Of a stretch of 62,914 nt of DNA, positions 1 to 10,727 are shown one piece after another. A program made the position numbers and the translations under genes. Source of the stretch: Rhizobiales bacterium TMED168 (GTDB lineage: Bacteria > Pseudomonadota > Alphaproteobacteria > MED-G09); contig NHHR02000013.1 of assembly GCA_002170885.2 (NCBI GenBank), forward strand, positions 79,986-142,899. Reading direction: 5' to 3'. The notes under the pieces are model-generated. The model was not told where the DNA came from, made no database searches, and saw only the letters and a program-made list of their open reading frames with translations. Positions within the stretch are counted from its first letter, which is position 1. Each line of letters begins with the position of its first letter.

Positions 1-823
1 TGGGAATGTTATCAGTTGATATATTTAAACTAATCGCCTGACCATAACAAAACATAATTGCTTCTTCATCCGAGATATTTAGAGCCGGGATGTCGTCCAG
101 CACACAATCTAAGGGAAGAAGAAAATATTTATCTATCATTCCTGCGGCAGCACTATGCACTAATTTCTCATAGGTTTCTAGAGTAAAAGAATCTCTAAGA
201 TGAAAACGGCCAACTTTAGTCCTTTCAAGAGCATTAACATGACCAAATGTACCAACTTTTAAGGATATATCTCTTGCTAGAGATCTAATATAGAAACCTT
301 TCTCGCAAGTAACCTCAAATTCTGCCAAATCGTTATTTATAATATTTGATAATTTTAAATCCAAAACTTTTACATCCCTAGGGGGAATGCTAAATATTTC
401 ATTTTGCCTTGCTAGTTTATAAGCCCTTTTACCTTTTATTTTTAGAGCTGAATAGCGAGGCGGAATTTGCTTAATATTACCAACAAAATATTTCAGAGAT
501 TCTTTTATATCATTCTCCATTGGTCTACTGTCACTTCTATTAATAATAACTCCTTCTGAATCATCAGTATCAGTTTGTTCACCCCATCTAATTCTAAATT
601 TGTATGTTTTTTTTGTATCAACCAAATATGGAATTGTTTTAGTTGCAGAATTAATAGCTATAGGAAGGACTCCGGAAGCAAGAGGGTCTAATGTACCCGC
701 ATGCCCTGCTTTTTTTATATTAAAAGTTTTTTTTAAAATATTTACAGCTTTAGCAGATGATATTTTTATTGGTTTATTTAATATTAACCAGCCATCATCA
801 TTACAATTTCTTTTTTTTGACAA
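1..823 (-). CDS. truB: tRNA pseudouridine(55) synthase TruB (3' end cut by window edge)
   Basis: Makes pseudouridine 55 in the T-loop of tRNAs. About 274 codons are visible and the C-terminus runs off the left edge. The catalytic motif GTLDPLASG is present, with the nucleophile Asp at residue 46, preceded by KKAGHA as in the family. No ATG fits: the frame opens with TTG at 823, three bases after the rbfA stop, and the next residues (SKKRN..GWLILNKP) align with normal TruB N-termini. It is the last visible gene of the rimP-nusA-infB-rbfA-truB transcription unit, the classic translation-factor operon order. Identity is secure; the TTG start is inferred from spacing and frame. Confidence 0.93.
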   Translation of the reverse strand, partial: MSKKRNCNDDGWLILNKPIKISSAKAVNILKKTFNIKKAGHAGTLDPLASGVLPIAINSATKTIPYLVDTKKTYKFRIRWGEQTDTDDSEGVIINRSDSRPMENDIKESLKYFVGNIKQIPPRYSALKIKGKRAYKLARQNEIFSIPPRDVKVLDLKLSNIINNDLAEFEVTCEKGFYIRSLARDISLKVGTFGHVNALERTKVGRFHLRDSFTLETYEKLVHSAAAGMIDKYFLLPLDCVLDDIPALNISDEEAIMFCYGQAISLNISTDNIP

Positions 824-826
824 ATA

Positions 827-1225
827 CTATCTCTCGATGTCTTTTTTAACTTTTTTTGACGAAAAGATTTTATCTAACTTCCTTACCTCAGTTATAGTAT
901 CGTCAAAGATAAAATTAATTGTAGGTACATACTTTAGGTGAACACGTTTTCCTATTTCTCTCCTAATTGTTTTATTTGCTCTGTTAAATGCCTTTGTAAA
1001 TTCATCTTTTTTAAGTTCTTCAAAAGGTAAGAAAAAAAATTTCACATGCTTCAAATCCGGCGAAACGTCAACATGATTTATCGTTATCATTCCATTGTCT
1101 AATAAAGGTTCCTTTGTAAGGCCTCTCTGAAGAATTTCAACCAAAGCTCCCCTTAAAATTTCCTGAACCTTCATTTGTCTTTGAGAAGATTTATTAGGAG
1201 ACGAATTAAGAGAAAAATTTTCCAT
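827..1225 (-). CDS. rbfA: 30S ribosome-binding factor RbfA
   Basis: Small single-KH-domain factor needed for late maturation of the 30S subunit and 16S rRNA 5' end processing. At 132 residues it is normal length. The N-terminus carries the family-like stretch SSQRQMKVQEILRGAL and the middle has the strand TINHVDVSPDLKHVKFFF. It starts 17 bp after the infB stop and ends just before the truB TTG, so it is probably translated from the same mRNA. The C-terminus is short and lysine-rich. Confidence 0.93.
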   Translation of the reverse strand: MENFSLNSSPNKSSQRQMKVQEILRGALVEILQRGLTKEPLLDNGMITINHVDVSPDLKHVKFFFLPFEELKKDEFTKAFNRANKTIRREIGKRVHLKYVPTINFIFDDTITEVRKLDKIFSSKKVKKDIER

Positions 1226-1242
1226 GTTAATACCTATGCTAA

Positions 1243-3666
1243 TTAAATAGTCCGCTTTATTTCATCAACTTTGTAACACTCAATTTTATCACCTGGTCTA
1301 ATATCTTGATTATTATCAAAAGATAAACCACATTCTTGACCAGCGTTTACCTCTTTTGCATCATCTTTAAATCTTCTAAGAGTTGAAAGTAAACCATCAT
1401 AAATTACAACATCATCCCTTAGAAGCTTTGCATGAAGGCCTTTGATCATCTTTCCATCTAAAACATTACATCCAGCAATATTCCCAATTTTTGAATTTTT
1501 GAAAACCTCTAAAACTTCAGCCATTCCAGTAATTGTGGAACGAAGCTCAGGATCTAACTTACCTTCAAGTAAAGCTTTAACATCATCAATTAAATCGTAA
1601 ATTATTGAATGATAAAGAATAGTAACGCCAAATTTTTCTGCAGCCTCTTTAGCTTGATTATTAGCCCGAACATTAAAACCTAAAACTAAAGCGTTGGAAG
1701 CTTCTGCAAGAGTTATATCACTCTCAGAAATCGCACCAGCTCCAACATGAATTACCCTACAAGAGACTTCTTCATTGCCAAGGTTTAAAAGTGATTCTTT
1801 TATTGCCTCAGAGGAGCCTTGGACATCCGCTTTAACAACTACTAAAATTTCTTTTTTTAGTGTCTGATTAGATTTTGAAAATAACTGATCTAAATTAGCC
1901 TTAGTCAAGTTAGGTGTAGGTGCTTTTAATTTTCTTTGTCTATACTCTGAAACTTCTCTAGCCCTTGAATCACTTTCCACAACTGTCAAGATATCTCCTG
2001 CCTCCGGAGTTTGACTCAATCCTAAAATTTCAATTGGCTCGCCTGGTAAACATTCCTTTACATTCTGTCCTTGATCATTAATTAATGATCGGACCTTACC
2101 AGAGAATTGACCAACAACTAATATATCACCAACCCTCAAGGTACCCCTTTGAATTATTGTTGTGACTGCAGGGCCTCTATTTTTGTCAAGCTTAGCCTCT
2201 ATTACAAAACCTTCAGCAGATCTATCTGGGTTTGCCTTTAATTCTAAAAGGTCTGCCTGAAGCATTATTGCTTCAATTAGTTTATCAATTCCCTTCCTAG
2301 TTAAAGCCGATAACTCAACTGACTGAATATCACCGCCCATCTCCTCTACAACTATTTCATGTTGTAATAAAGAGTTTCTGGTGGCGTTTGGATCAGCATC
2401 TGGCTTATCAATTTTATTTATAGCAACTATTATTGGAGCCTCAGCTTCTTTGGCATGATTAATTGCTTCTATTGTTTGAGGCATAACTCCGTCATCAGCA
2501 GCTACAACTAAAATAACAATATCAGTTACTTTTGCTCCTCTTGCTCTCATAGAAGTAAAGGCTGCATGCCCGGGAGTATCAATAAAAGTAATTTTCTTAT
2601 TTTCGCTTATTTTTGTTTGATAGGCACCAATATGTTGAGTAATTCCACCTGCTTCACCAGAAACATTATTTGATTCTCTTATGGAGTCTAGTAAAGTTGT
2701 TTTACCATGATCAACATGACCCATAACAGTAACAACTGGACTTCTTGGCTTCTTATCCTCTTCTTTATCATCAATTGTAGAAAGACCCTCTTCAATATCA
2801 GACTCCGATACCCTAGTAACAGTATGACCAAACTCTTCAGCAATTAGCTGCGCAGTATCAGAGTCTAAAATATCATTTATTTTAACCATAACACCTTGTG
2901 TCATTAATGATTTTATTACATCAACTCCTCTTTCAGCCATTCTGTTTGATAACTCCTGAACTGTTATTGTCTCAGGTATTATGACATTTCTTGCAATTTT
3001 TTCTTTTGGAGTATCATCTGATGTTATTTTTTTTCTAGCCTTTTCTTGTCTTCTTTTTATAGATGCAAGAGATCTTTGCCTTTCTTCTTCATTTAATGCT
3101 TGAGATATTGATAACTTTCCAGATCTTCTCTTTTGATTTCCTTTACCGAACCTGTCAGTTTTTTCTTTTTCTGTCTTCTTAAGATCTTTCTTTTTTGAAC
3201 TTGAAGAGTCCGACTTAATATTCTTTACTTTTTCCTTCGCAAGCTCAGGATCCTTTTTTGCAGGTATATTTGCTGGATCGATAACATCAGAAATACTTTG
3301 AGTAGTTTTTTCTTTTTTTATAACTTTTTCTTTTTTAAAAACTTTTTCGGTAACATTTTTTATTTTAGCGTTTTCAAGTGCTTTTTCTCTGGCATCTCTC
3401 TCGCTATCCGTAAGATCTCTAATTGAAGTATCCTTAGCTTCATCATCCTTCTTTGGTTTAAATACATTTGGAGCTGAAGGAGCTTTCCTAACTCGTACAG
3501 ATGGTGCTACAGGCTTTCTTGTTTGAGATACCCTTCCCCTTCGGGACTCCACAACAACAGTAGATACTCTCGGAGAACGTGAGTTTTTTGTATTAGTTGA
3601 GGATACTAAACCTGGCTTAAGTGATAAAGTTCTCTCTTTTTTGTCTTTTGTAGTTTTTTCTGACAT
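1243..3666 (-). CDS. infB: Translation initiation factor IF-2
   Basis: GTPase that brings fMet-tRNA to the 30S subunit and promotes subunit joining. It has 807 residues. A long, highly charged, probably disordered Lys/Glu-rich N-terminal part spans about 1-225; an IF2_N-type helical module follows at about 228-290. The G domain has the P-loop GHVDHGKTT at about 315-323, then DTPGH and NKID. After it come domain II, the IF-2 core fold and a C-terminal beta-barrel. It begins 49 bp downstream of nusA. The small ylxR (DUF448) gene that often separates nusA and infB is absent. Confidence 0.97.
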   Translation of the reverse strand: MSEKTTKDKKERTLSLKPGLVSSTNTKNSRSPRVSTVVVESRRGRVSQTRKPVAPSVRVRKAPSAPNVFKPKKDDEAKDTSIRDLTDSERDAREKALENAKIKNVTEKVFKKEKVIKKEKTTQSISDVIDPANIPAKKDPELAKEKVKNIKSDSSSSKKKDLKKTEKEKTDRFGKGNQKRRSGKLSISQALNEEERQRSLASIKRRQEKARKKITSDDTPKEKIARNVIIPETITVQELSNRMAERGVDVIKSLMTQGVMVKINDILDSDTAQLIAEEFGHTVTRVSESDIEEGLSTIDDKEEDKKPRSPVVTVMGHVDHGKTTLLDSIRESNNVSGEAGGITQHIGAYQTKISENKKITFIDTPGHAAFTSMRARGAKVTDIVILVVAADDGVMPQTIEAINHAKEAEAPIIVAINKIDKPDADPNATRNSLLQHEIVVEEMGGDIQSVELSALTRKGIDKLIEAIMLQADLLELKANPDRSAEGFVIEAKLDKNRGPAVTTIIQRGTLRVGDILVVGQFSGKVRSLINDQGQNVKECLPGEPIEILGLSQTPEAGDILTVVESDSRAREVSEYRQRKLKAPTPNLTKANLDQLFSKSNQTLKKEILVVVKADVQGSSEAIKESLLNLGNEEVSCRVIHVGAGAISESDITLAEASNALVLGFNVRANNQAKEAAEKFGVTILYHSIIYDLIDDVKALLEGKLDPELRSTITGMAEVLEVFKNSKIGNIAGCNVLDGKMIKGLHAKLLRDDVVIYDGLLSTLRRFKDDAKEVNAGQECGLSFDNNQDIRPGDKIECYKVDEIKRTI

Positions 3667-3715
3667 TTCTATAATTATACCTAAATATTAAAACTATCTT
3701 TGTAATTAAAAATTA

Positions 3716-5338
3716 TTAAGAAGTTAAAGTAGAATCTTCTTCAACTTCATCATTACTATCTATTTCATTAACTTGGGAATCATCGGGTATAATCCCTAAT
3801 TTAATTCTTGAAGTCATAATTAAATCATTTGCTTGAGATGAGGTTAAGTCAAAACCCTCTAAAATTCCATTTTCATGTACTTTATCACCTCCTACTGTTT
3901 CGTCCCAACCCAGTAAATCGTCTGAAGAACAATATGCAAAATCCTCTAATGATTTTACATCGTTTTCACCTAAGGCAACAATCATTTTTAAAGATAACTC
4001 TTCAACTTCTAATAAATCATCTTTTATACCAAGCTTTTTACATTTCTCCTCAAGCTCTTCATTCTCTTTATTTATAAAATCAGATGCCCTAGCTTGAATT
4101 TCTTCTGCAGTATCTTCGTCAAAGCCGGCAATGTTAGAAATCTCTTTTTTATCAACATATGCTAGCTCTGAGATGTCAGAAAAACCCTCAGTTACTAATA
4201 ATTGGGCCAGTAATTCGTCAACATCTAGCGCTTCCATAAACAATAAGGTTCTCTCTTGAAATTCTTTCTGGCGTCTTTCTGACTCTTGATCTTCTGTCAA
4301 AATATCAATATCCCAACCGCAGAGATTTGAAGCTAATCTAACATTTTGACCTCTCCTACCTATTGCTAAAGATAGCTGATCCTCTGGTACAACAACCTCT
4401 AACCTTTGTTCTTCATCATATAAAACAACTTTCTGAACTTCTGAAGGTTGTAAAGCCTTTACAACGAATGATGCAATATCATCTGTCCAAGTCAAAATAT
4501 CAATTTTTTCACCTTGAAGCTCGTTTACAACAGCCTGTACTCTGCTTCCACGCATGCCCACGCATGCACCAACAGGATCTATTGAAGAGTCTTTTGATAA
4601 AACAGCTATTTTTGCTCTGCTACCTGGATCCCTAGCAACACCAATGATTTCAATAATTCCATCATAGATTTCTGGTACTTCTTGTGCAAAAAGGTTTGCC
4701 ATAAAATCTGGGTGTGTTCTTGATAGGAAAATTTGAGGGCCACGAATCTCTCTTCTTACCTCCATTATATAAGCTCTAACTCTATCCCCAGGCTTGTATA
4801 CTTCCCTTGGTAACAAAGCATCCTTTCTGATAACAGCCTCAGCTCTTCCTAGGTCCACAATCACTGTACCATACTCAACTCGCTTTATTACGCCGTTGAT
4901 AATTTCACCAACTCTATCTTTGAATTCTTCAAAATGTCTTTCTCTCTCAGCCTCTCTAACTTTTTGAAAAATAACTTGCTTTGCACTTTGTGCAGCAACT
5001 CTTCCAAAATCAATTGGGGGTAATTCTTCTTCCACAGGATCTCCTCCTATTTCAGCATTTGGATTTTTTAATTTTGCTTCTTCTAAAGTTATCTGTGTTG
5101 AAAAATCTTCAACCTTCTCTACAATATCTAGTAATCTCTTAAGCTCTATTGAGCCAGTTTCAGAGTCAATTTCAGCTTTAATATTATTTTCAATTCCATA
5201 CCTTGATGCGGCCGCTTTTTGAATAGCTTCTTCCATAGCTGAGATAACGATACTTTTATCTATAGATTTTTCTCGCGCAACAGCATCAGCAATTTGCAAT
5301 AATTCAAGTCTATTAGCACTTATTCCTTTTGTAGACAT
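3716..5338 (-). CDS. nusA: Transcription termination/antitermination protein NusA
   Basis: RNA polymerase-associated factor controlling pausing, termination and antitermination. In its 540 residues an N-terminal polymerase-binding domain (about 1-125) is followed by an S1 domain (RVEYGTVIVDLGRAEAVI) and two KH domains marked by GACVGMRGSRVQAV and LAIGRRGQNVRLAS. A long acidic C-terminal region with helix-hairpin-helix-like repeats follows, as in proteobacterial NusA. It lies between rimP (22 bp upstream) and infB. In other bacteria NusA controls its own operon through leader terminators, which is relevant to the hairpin just ahead of rimP. Confidence 0.96.
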   Translation of the reverse strand: MSTKGISANRLELLQIADAVAREKSIDKSIVISAMEEAIQKAAASRYGIENNIKAEIDSETGSIELKRLLDIVEKVEDFSTQITLEEAKLKNPNAEIGGDPVEEELPPIDFGRVAAQSAKQVIFQKVREAERERHFEEFKDRVGEIINGVIKRVEYGTVIVDLGRAEAVIRKDALLPREVYKPGDRVRAYIMEVRREIRGPQIFLSRTHPDFMANLFAQEVPEIYDGIIEIIGVARDPGSRAKIAVLSKDSSIDPVGACVGMRGSRVQAVVNELQGEKIDILTWTDDIASFVVKALQPSEVQKVVLYDEEQRLEVVVPEDQLSLAIGRRGQNVRLASNLCGWDIDILTEDQESERRQKEFQERTLLFMEALDVDELLAQLLVTEGFSDISELAYVDKKEISNIAGFDEDTAEEIQARASDFINKENEELEEKCKKLGIKDDLLEVEELSLKMIVALGENDVKSLEDFAYCSSDDLLGWDETVGGDKVHENGILEGFDLTSSQANDLIMTSRIKLGIIPDDSQVNEIDSNDEVEEDSTLTS

Positions 5339-5360
5339 AATTAACCTCTTAAAATTTCTT

Positions 5361-5882
5361 TTAATTCAAAATATCAGTTTCTGGCGACCATAAAATATTA
5401 ATATCTTTAATATTTTCTATATCAATTTCGATCAATTGATTGATCTCGTGATAATCTAATTTAATACTATTATTAACAGCTCCTTTTAGAATTCCTGTTA
5501 ACTTCTTATTGTTATTTAATGGCTTTTTAAGTTTAACAAAAACTTTATTGTCAATCCAAAAATCAAAATCTTCTTTGCATGTGAGAGGTCTATCTATACC
5601 AGGAGACGATACCTCTAAGGTATATTCATAAGCAAAATCATCAGAAGAATCTAATGTATCTACAAGTAAATTACTTAATATTTTACAATCCTCAATAACC
5701 ATGGATTTATTTTGATCTTCAGCCATAATTTGAATTTTTAACTCCTCTTTACCACTAATTTTAAGACGAACTAGTTGATATGGTGTTTGACCAATAATTT
5801 TACTAAAAAAATGAAAAAATTCTGCTGCTTTATCTGGAGCAACTAAGTGTTTTATATAATTTAAATCTTTTTTTTCTTCCAT
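5361..5882 (-). CDS. rimP: Ribosome maturation factor RimP
   Basis: Needed for 30S subunit assembly. It has 173 residues, with the signature stretch YTLEVSSPGIDRPL in the middle and a C-terminal SH3-like barrel. It is the first gene of the rimP-nusA-infB-rbfA-truB group and is followed by nusA after 22 bp. Its ATG sits only about 16 bp after the U-tract of an intrinsic terminator-like hairpin, so either its promoter overlaps that element or transcription reads through it. Confidence 0.92.
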   Translation of the reverse strand: MEEKKDLNYIKHLVAPDKAAEFFHFFSKIIGQTPYQLVRLKISGKEELKIQIMAEDQNKSMVIEDCKILSNLLVDTLDSSDDFAYEYTLEVSSPGIDRPLTCKEDFDFWIDNKVFVKLKKPLNNNKKLTGILKGAVNNSIKLDYHEINQLIEIDIENIKDINILWSPETDILN

Positions 5883-5897
5883 TTTTTATTTACATAA

Positions 5898-5930
5898 TAA
5901 AAAAAGCGGGAAAGAGCTAACTTACCCACT
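5898..5930 (-). terminator. Intrinsic terminator or attenuator between trmB and rimP
   Basis: Read on the minus strand, GTGGG pairs with CCCGC (one G-U wobble). The stem then continues, after one U-U mismatch, with A-U, A-U and G-C around the loop TTAGCT, and seven U residues follow directly. It is by far the best intrinsic terminator seen in the window. It could end the lnt-metK-trmB transcript, or act as an attenuator in a rimP-nusA leader, because rimP starts about 16 bp beyond the U-tract. Confidence 0.75.
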
Positions 5931-6016
5931 TCGTAATTTTATCAACAAATTCGAAATATACTAAATAATTAAACCAAATTTTAATAAATTACAAGATTTT
6001 AATAATCTTAATTAAT

Positions 6017-6682
6017 TTATTTTTTTTTGAATTTAAGAAAATATGAAACTTTATTTTTTAAAGCAGCTTTTTTTTCGTATCGAGATCCAAAATAATCATT
6101 ATTAGGATTTCTCCAATCCTTAGGTTGAAAAGCTAGCCAATCAAATTTGTCCATTAACAAAAATAAACTCAAGGTCCAAGAAATATAGTTTGTATCATCT
6201 GAAGATATAAATAATTTACCCTTAGGTTTTATTAAATAATGAAGATCACCTATAATTTTTTTTTGGATAAATCTTCTTTTTTCGTGTTTCTTTTTAGGCC
6301 ATGGATCAGGGAAAAAAAGCCAGATTTCGTCAAATATTTCTCTTGGCAATTTTGTTAATAGTTTATGGACATCACCATGAAAAATTTTAATATTTTTTAG
6401 CTTCTCATCATTTATTTTCTTTAGTAATTGGGTAACACCTCTCTTATAATATTCTACTCCGATATATATATGGTCAGGATTTTTTTTTGCTTCACGAAAA
6501 ATTATTTCCCCTGATCCAAAACCTATTTCTAGAAAAATTTTTTTAGTCTTAAAGAGATTTTTATTTTTGAAAAAAGAAAAATTTAATTCATAGTTTTTTA
6601 ATAATAAGAAAATTTCTTTTTGCTGCGTACTTAAAGAGCGTGATCTTCCTTTAACAGATATGAACTTTTCAGCTGAATTCAT
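6017..6682 (-). CDS. trmB: tRNA (guanine-N7-)-methyltransferase TrmB
   Basis: SAM-dependent enzyme that methylates G46 of tRNA. It has 221 residues. The SAM-binding loop EIGFGSGE lies near residue 52 and the TrmB signature [14 protein letters not shown] lies near residues 125-138. Its start overlaps the metK 3' end by 14 bp, so the two are probably translationally coupled; it is neatly placed beside the enzyme that makes its methyl donor. A terminator follows about 90 bp downstream. Confidence 0.95.
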   Translation of the reverse strand: MNSAEKFISVKGRSRSLSTQQKEIFLLLKNYELNFSFFKNKNLFKTKKIFLEIGFGSGEIIFREAKKNPDHIYIGVEYYKRGVTQLLKKINDEKLKNIKIFHGDVHKLLTKLPREIFDEIWLFFPDPWPKKKHEKRRFIQKKIIGDLHYLIKPKGKLFISSDDTNYISWTLSLFLLMDKFDWLAFQPKDWRNPNNDYFGSRYEKKAALKNKVSYFLKFKKK

Positions 6683-7844
6683 TCAATAGAGTATCAGCTA
6701 GGTCTAATTTTTCCCAACCGAACCCTCCTTCATCATCTGGTTCTCGACCAAAGTGTCCATATGCAGCAGTTCTCTTGTATATGGGCCTGTTTAAGCCCAA
6801 CTTTTCTCTAATTCCCCTAGGGGTTAAATCAACAAGATCAGATAGAATTTTTACTAATTTATCCTCTGATACATTACCAGAATCACCTAAATTAGCATAA
6901 ACTGAAAGTGGCTCAGATAATCCAATTGCATAAGATAACTGAATAATACAACGGTCTGAAAGCCCAGCAGCAACAATATTTTTTGCTAAATATCTTGATA
7001 TATATGCAGCAGATCTATCGACCTTAGTTGGATCTTTTCCAGAAAAAGCTCCTCCACCATGAGGCGCAGAACCGCCATAAGTATCAACTATTATTTTTCT
7101 TCCAGTCAAACCTGTATCTCCTACAGGCCCACCTATTACAAAATTACCAGTTGGATTGATTATGTAAGAGGTCTTTTCATTAATATACTCAGATGGTAAA
7201 TTCTCTTTTATTACCTGCGTAATAATCTGTTTTATCTTTTCTTGAGAGCAGTCCTTACTATGTTGGGTTGAAACAACAATTGAATTAACATTTATAGGCT
7301 TATTATTCTGATACTCCATTGTTACTTGAGATTTAGAGTCTGGAAGTATTCCATCTACAAGCCCCTCATGCCTTTTATGGGATAATGACTTTAATATTTT
7401 ATGTGAATACAATATTGGTGCAGGCATAAATTCCGGTGTTTCATTACACGCATAGCCAAACATAATTCCTTGATCTCCGGCACCTTCATCTTTTAGATTA
7501 CCATCAGAATCTACACCCAATGCAATATCTGATGACTGCTCATGCAATAAAATTTTTACTTCCATAGTTTCCCAATGAAATCCATCTTGATCATATCCAA
7601 TATCTTTTACAGTTTCCCTTATAGTTTTCTCAATTAGTTGTTTTGGTATCTCCAAATTTGACCTAACTTCTCCAGAAACTACCACTAAATTTGTTGTCAC
7701 AAGTGTCTCAACTGCTACCCGAGAAACAGGATCTTTTGAAAGATATAAATCTAAAATACTATCAGAGATTTGATCACATATTTTATCTGGATGTCCTTCA
7801 GACACAGATTCAGATGTGAATAAAAAATTTGTACTCTTGCTCAT
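6669..7844 (-). CDS. metK: S-adenosylmethionine synthetase
   Basis: Makes SAM from methionine and ATP. The 391-residue length is normal. Signatures are [16 protein letters not shown] at the N-terminus, [12 protein letters not shown], and [19 protein letters not shown] in the active-site region. The ATG overlaps the lnt stop by 4 bp (ATGA type), so there is no room for a leader riboswitch here. Expression probably follows the upstream lnt/corC transcript. Confidence 0.97.
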   Translation of the reverse strand: MSKSTNFLFTSESVSEGHPDKICDQISDSILDLYLSKDPVSRVAVETLVTTNLVVVSGEVRSNLEIPKQLIEKTIRETVKDIGYDQDGFHWETMEVKILLHEQSSDIALGVDSDGNLKDEGAGDQGIMFGYACNETPEFMPAPILYSHKILKSLSHKRHEGLVDGILPDSKSQVTMEYQNNKPINVNSIVVSTQHSKDCSQEKIKQIITQVIKENLPSEYINEKTSYIINPTGNFVIGGPVGDTGLTGRKIIVDTYGGSAPHGGGAFSGKDPTKVDRSAAYISRYLAKNIVAAGLSDRCIIQLSYAIGLSEPLSVYANLGDSGNVSEDKLVKILSDLVDLTPRGIREKLGLNRPIYKRTAAYGHFGREPDDEGGFGWEKLDLADTLLNEFS

Positions 7845-9340
7845 AAGATTCCCTTTTTATAATTTTTTCTATAACACAAAATGCACAATAAGAGTAAAGC
7901 CAAAATTATATAATTACCAAAGATCACAAAAATTGTTTTGGGCAACTTTTCTGGCTGCCTAGAATATATAAAACCCTCTTCACCCATAGAAAGTTTTTCA
8001 ACAACCCTTCCATATGGATCGATTACCCCAGAAATACCAGTATTAGAAGATCTTAAAACAGGTAAACCAGTTTCTACAGAACGAAATTTAGCATTCGAAA
8101 AATGCTGATTAGGCCCTGTATAATTATTAAACCAAGCGTCATTTGAAATATTAATTATTATATCAGGTTCATATTTTGATCTAAGAACTTCATTTGAAAA
8201 AATAATTTCGTAGCAAATTAAAATTCTTGCTAACCCTAGAGGGGTAGAAATTGGGTCATAAGACTTACCCTTTGATAATCCTCTTTCGTTAGTAAGAATT
8301 CTTATAAACTCATATTTTTTTATATGTTCGTTAAATGGTAAATATTCTCCAAAAGGAACCAAATGAATTTTGTCATATGAGGATGATATTTTACCATCAC
8401 TATTTATTAAAATTGCTGAATTACTAATCTCATTATTATTTTTTAAAATCAAATCCCCTGTCAAAAGATTCTTAGTATTCGATAATTCTTTCATTATTAA
8501 GGATCGAATTTCTTCACTACTAGATAAAAAGACAGGTATAGCATTCTCCGGCCAAATAATCAGGTCAACATTAAGATCTATTTTAGACAAATCTAAAAAT
8601 TTTTTTATTAAATTTTCAGTTTCATCAGGGTTTAATTTTTTGTCTTGAGAAATATTTGGCTGGATAATTATAAAATCTTTATCTAAAAATTTTATTTCTG
8701 AAGGAATTCTTAAATACCCATAAATTAAAGAAAATGGAATAATTAAAGAAAAAATTATCCCCCATTTTAATGTTTCTTTTTTTAAAATAATGACAGGAGT
8801 AAGAGAGAATAATAATATAAAAATACCAGCAAAATTAAAACCAAATATTGATCCAATTTGCATTGCATAGTCATTAAATCCTAGTGCATGACCAAATAAA
8901 TTCCATGGAAAACCTGTAAATAAATAACTCCTTACATATTCACCAAAAACAATGCCTAAAGATAAAGCAAAACAGCTTTGGATTCTATTTCCCCAAAAAA
9001 AGGATGTAATAATCCAACCAGGTGTTGTTATTAGACAGAGTAAAGCAGGTAAACCGAGGGTGCTTATAAATTTTAAATTCCCAAAGCCTTCTCTATAATC
9101 AAAAGCAGATCCAATCCATAAAAGACCAAAAAAGAAATATCCAAATAAAAAAATATTCCCAAAAAGAATAAAAAATAATGTTTTATTTTTATATTCTTTT
9201 TTAGAGGATATATCTTGAAAAATAAGGAACAAAATTGGAAAAGAAATTAGTAGAACAACTATATTATTCCAAGGAGATTGAGCAAAATTGGAAATTGATC
9301 CAGCAATAAATGCAAATAAAATAAAAAATAAATATCTCAT
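7841..9340 (-). CDS. lnt: Apolipoprotein N-acyltransferase
   Basis: Inner-membrane enzyme that adds the third acyl chain to lipoproteins. It has 499 residues: several hydrophobic segments in the first 200, then a periplasmic nitrilase-like domain. The expected catalytic triad is visible: Glu265 in WPENAIP, Lys324 in [13 protein letters not shown] and Cys376 in LICYEIIF. A final membrane segment precedes a basic tail. Lipoproteins encoded in the same window (LptE, the DUF3576-type protein) are plausible substrates. It lies between corC and metK; the 4-bp overlap with metK suggests coupling. Confidence 0.95.
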   Translation of the reverse strand: MRYLFFILFAFIAGSISNFAQSPWNNIVVLLISFPILFLIFQDISSKKEYKNKTLFFILFGNIFLFGYFFFGLLWIGSAFDYREGFGNLKFISTLGLPALLCLITTPGWIITSFFWGNRIQSCFALSLGIVFGEYVRSYLFTGFPWNLFGHALGFNDYAMQIGSIFGFNFAGIFILLFSLTPVIILKKETLKWGIIFSLIIPFSLIYGYLRIPSEIKFLDKDFIIIQPNISQDKKLNPDETENLIKKFLDLSKIDLNVDLIIWPENAIPVFLSSSEEIRSLIMKELSNTKNLLTGDLILKNNNEISNSAILINSDGKISSSYDKIHLVPFGEYLPFNEHIKKYEFIRILTNERGLSKGKSYDPISTPLGLARILICYEIIFSNEVLRSKYEPDIIINISNDAWFNNYTGPNQHFSNAKFRSVETGLPVLRSSNTGISGVIDPYGRVVEKLSMGEEGFIYSRQPEKLPKTIFVIFGNYIILALLLLCILCYRKNYKKGIL

Positions 9341-9364
9341 TTTTTTCTCAATGAACTAATAAAA

Positions 9365-10243
9365 TTATTTTTGCTTAACCTTTATTCTAAATCTTACATT
9401 TATAATTTTTCTTTGATCAACCTCTCTAATTTCTATTTCAAATCCCCTAGGGTGTGAAATTAACTCTCCCCTTTGCGGTACCCTCCCAACTAAAAGAAAA
9501 ACAAGGCCTCCAATAGTTTCAATTTCCTCATCCATATTCTCATTTTTAAGTTCAAACCCAATAATATCCTCAACTTCCTGTAGAGTTGTTCTGGCAGGTA
9601 TATCAATAAAGTTTTCACTAATACTAATTTTATGTGTTTCAACGTTTGAATGTTCATCTTCTATTTCACCAACTATTTCCTCGATAAGATTTTCTATTGT
9701 TAATAGACCATCAGTACCTCCGTATTCATCAACAACAAGAGCCATATGTATTCGTGAGACTTGCATTTTTAATAATAGTTCACGCGATTTCATAGATGGA
9801 GGAACAAACAAAATATCTTTTACAATTGAATCCAGTGAAATATCTTTAATATTTTTTTCTGATAGTGCGCCTACAAAATCTTTTATATGAAGCATACCTA
9901 TAGGGTCATCAAGATTTTCCCTAAAAATTACTATTCTTGAATGATTACAATCTGAAAATAATTTTATTATACTATCTGCGGAGGTATTTATATCAGCTGA
10001 TATTATATCAGCTCTAGGTACCATTGAGTCTTCTACTCGGGACTTACCAAACCCAATAATATTGGTAAGCATTTCCTTCTCTTCAATAGTAAATTCTTTC
10101 TCATTATCAATATGATCTTTTACAATATCTTTTAAAGATATATTTTCTTTCTTTATTAAAATTTCCCTAACTTGACTTATAAAATTATTAATAACTTTTA
10201 ACATTTTTTTGTAAAAAATTTGCATTTCAGATAACACCAACAT
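9365..10243 (-). CDS. corC: CorC/HlyC-type CBS-domain protein
   Basis: A soluble protein with a pair of CBS domains (about 65-190; MVPRADIISADI, VDEYGGTDGLLTIENLIEEIVGEI) and a C-terminal CorC_HlyC transporter-associated domain (about 205-290). No membrane domain is seen. It has been linked to Mg/Co efflux, and in alphaproteobacteria it lies in the ybeY-corC-lnt cluster, as here. The ATG at 10243 overlaps the ybeY end; a second ATG at 10225, one base after the ybeY stop, is an equally plausible start. Exact function is uncertain. Confidence 0.88.
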   Translation of the reverse strand: MLVLSEMQIFYKKMLKVINNFISQVREILIKKENISLKDIVKDHIDNEKEFTIEEKEMLTNIIGFGKSRVEDSMVPRADIISADINTSADSIIKLFSDCNHSRIVIFRENLDDPIGMLHIKDFVGALSEKNIKDISLDSIVKDILFVPPSMKSRELLLKMQVSRIHMALVVDEYGGTDGLLTIENLIEEIVGEIEDEHSNVETHKISISENFIDIPARTTLQEVEDIIGFELKNENMDEEIETIGGLVFLLVGRVPQRGELISHPRGFEIEIREVDQRKIINVRFRIKVKQK

Positions 10244-10727
10244 ACGGATTAGGGATATTCAGTTTATTAAGAATTTTAATTTCTATATTTTCCATTATTT
10301 TTGCTTCTTTATCATTATCATGAACATAACCCAGCAAATGAAGTAATCCGTGAATTGCTATATGTGAAATATGCTGTTTAAATGTTTTTTCATTATCTTT
10401 TAATTCTTTTAAAATTGTATCTTTAGAAATAACTATATCACCAATAGCTTCAATATCTTGTTTATTAGTATCATTTTTTTTCAAACAAAATGACAAAACG
10501 TTTGTTGGAGAATTATCATTTCTATACTTTTTATTAAGTTCCATGATTTCTTTATCATCTGTTAATCTGACACTTAGCTCAGTTGATTTTTTTATCGATA
10601 AAAAATCATAACAAAATAATAAAATTTCTTTTACCAAATTAATCTCTTCATCATCCCAAATTTCTTTTGCAGATATATCAATTAATATTTTATTCACTTT
10701 TTTTTGAAGCCTTATTATTTTTTTCAT
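10227..10727 (-). CDS. ybeY: Endoribonuclease YbeY / rRNA maturation factor
   Basis: Zinc-dependent RNase for 16S rRNA 3' end processing and 70S quality control. It has 166 residues. The metal motif is H-x3-H-x5-H at His126, His130 and His136 in HGLLHLLGYVH, preceded by SPTNVLSF as in the family. The ATG at 10727 lies 38 bp inside phoH; a GTG at 10697 (residue 11) overlapping the phoH stop is an alternative start. Its partner genes phoH and corC flank it. Confidence 0.94.
   Translation of the reverse strand: MKKIIRLQKKVNKILIDISAKEIWDDEEINLVKEILLFCYDFLSIKKSTELSVRLTDDKEIMELNKKYRNDNSPTNVLSFCLKKNDTNKQDIEAIGDIVISKDTILKELKDNEKTFKQHISHIAIHGLLHLLGYVHDNDKEAKIMENIEIKILNKLNIPNPYVGVI

Noticed and set aside
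4363..4635. 90-codon open frame antisense to nusA
   Set aside because: Composition is that of a reverse-frame shadow, and the nusA KH domains on the other strand explain the sequence.
5993..6009. AAGATT-TTAAT-AATCTT hairpin after trmB
   Set aside because: Six A/T-rich pairs without a U-tract; the GC-rich hairpin at 5898-5930 is the better terminator.
7841..7900. SAM riboswitch before metK
   Set aside because: The metK ATG overlaps the lnt stop, leaving no leader, and no riboswitch-like structure is apparent.
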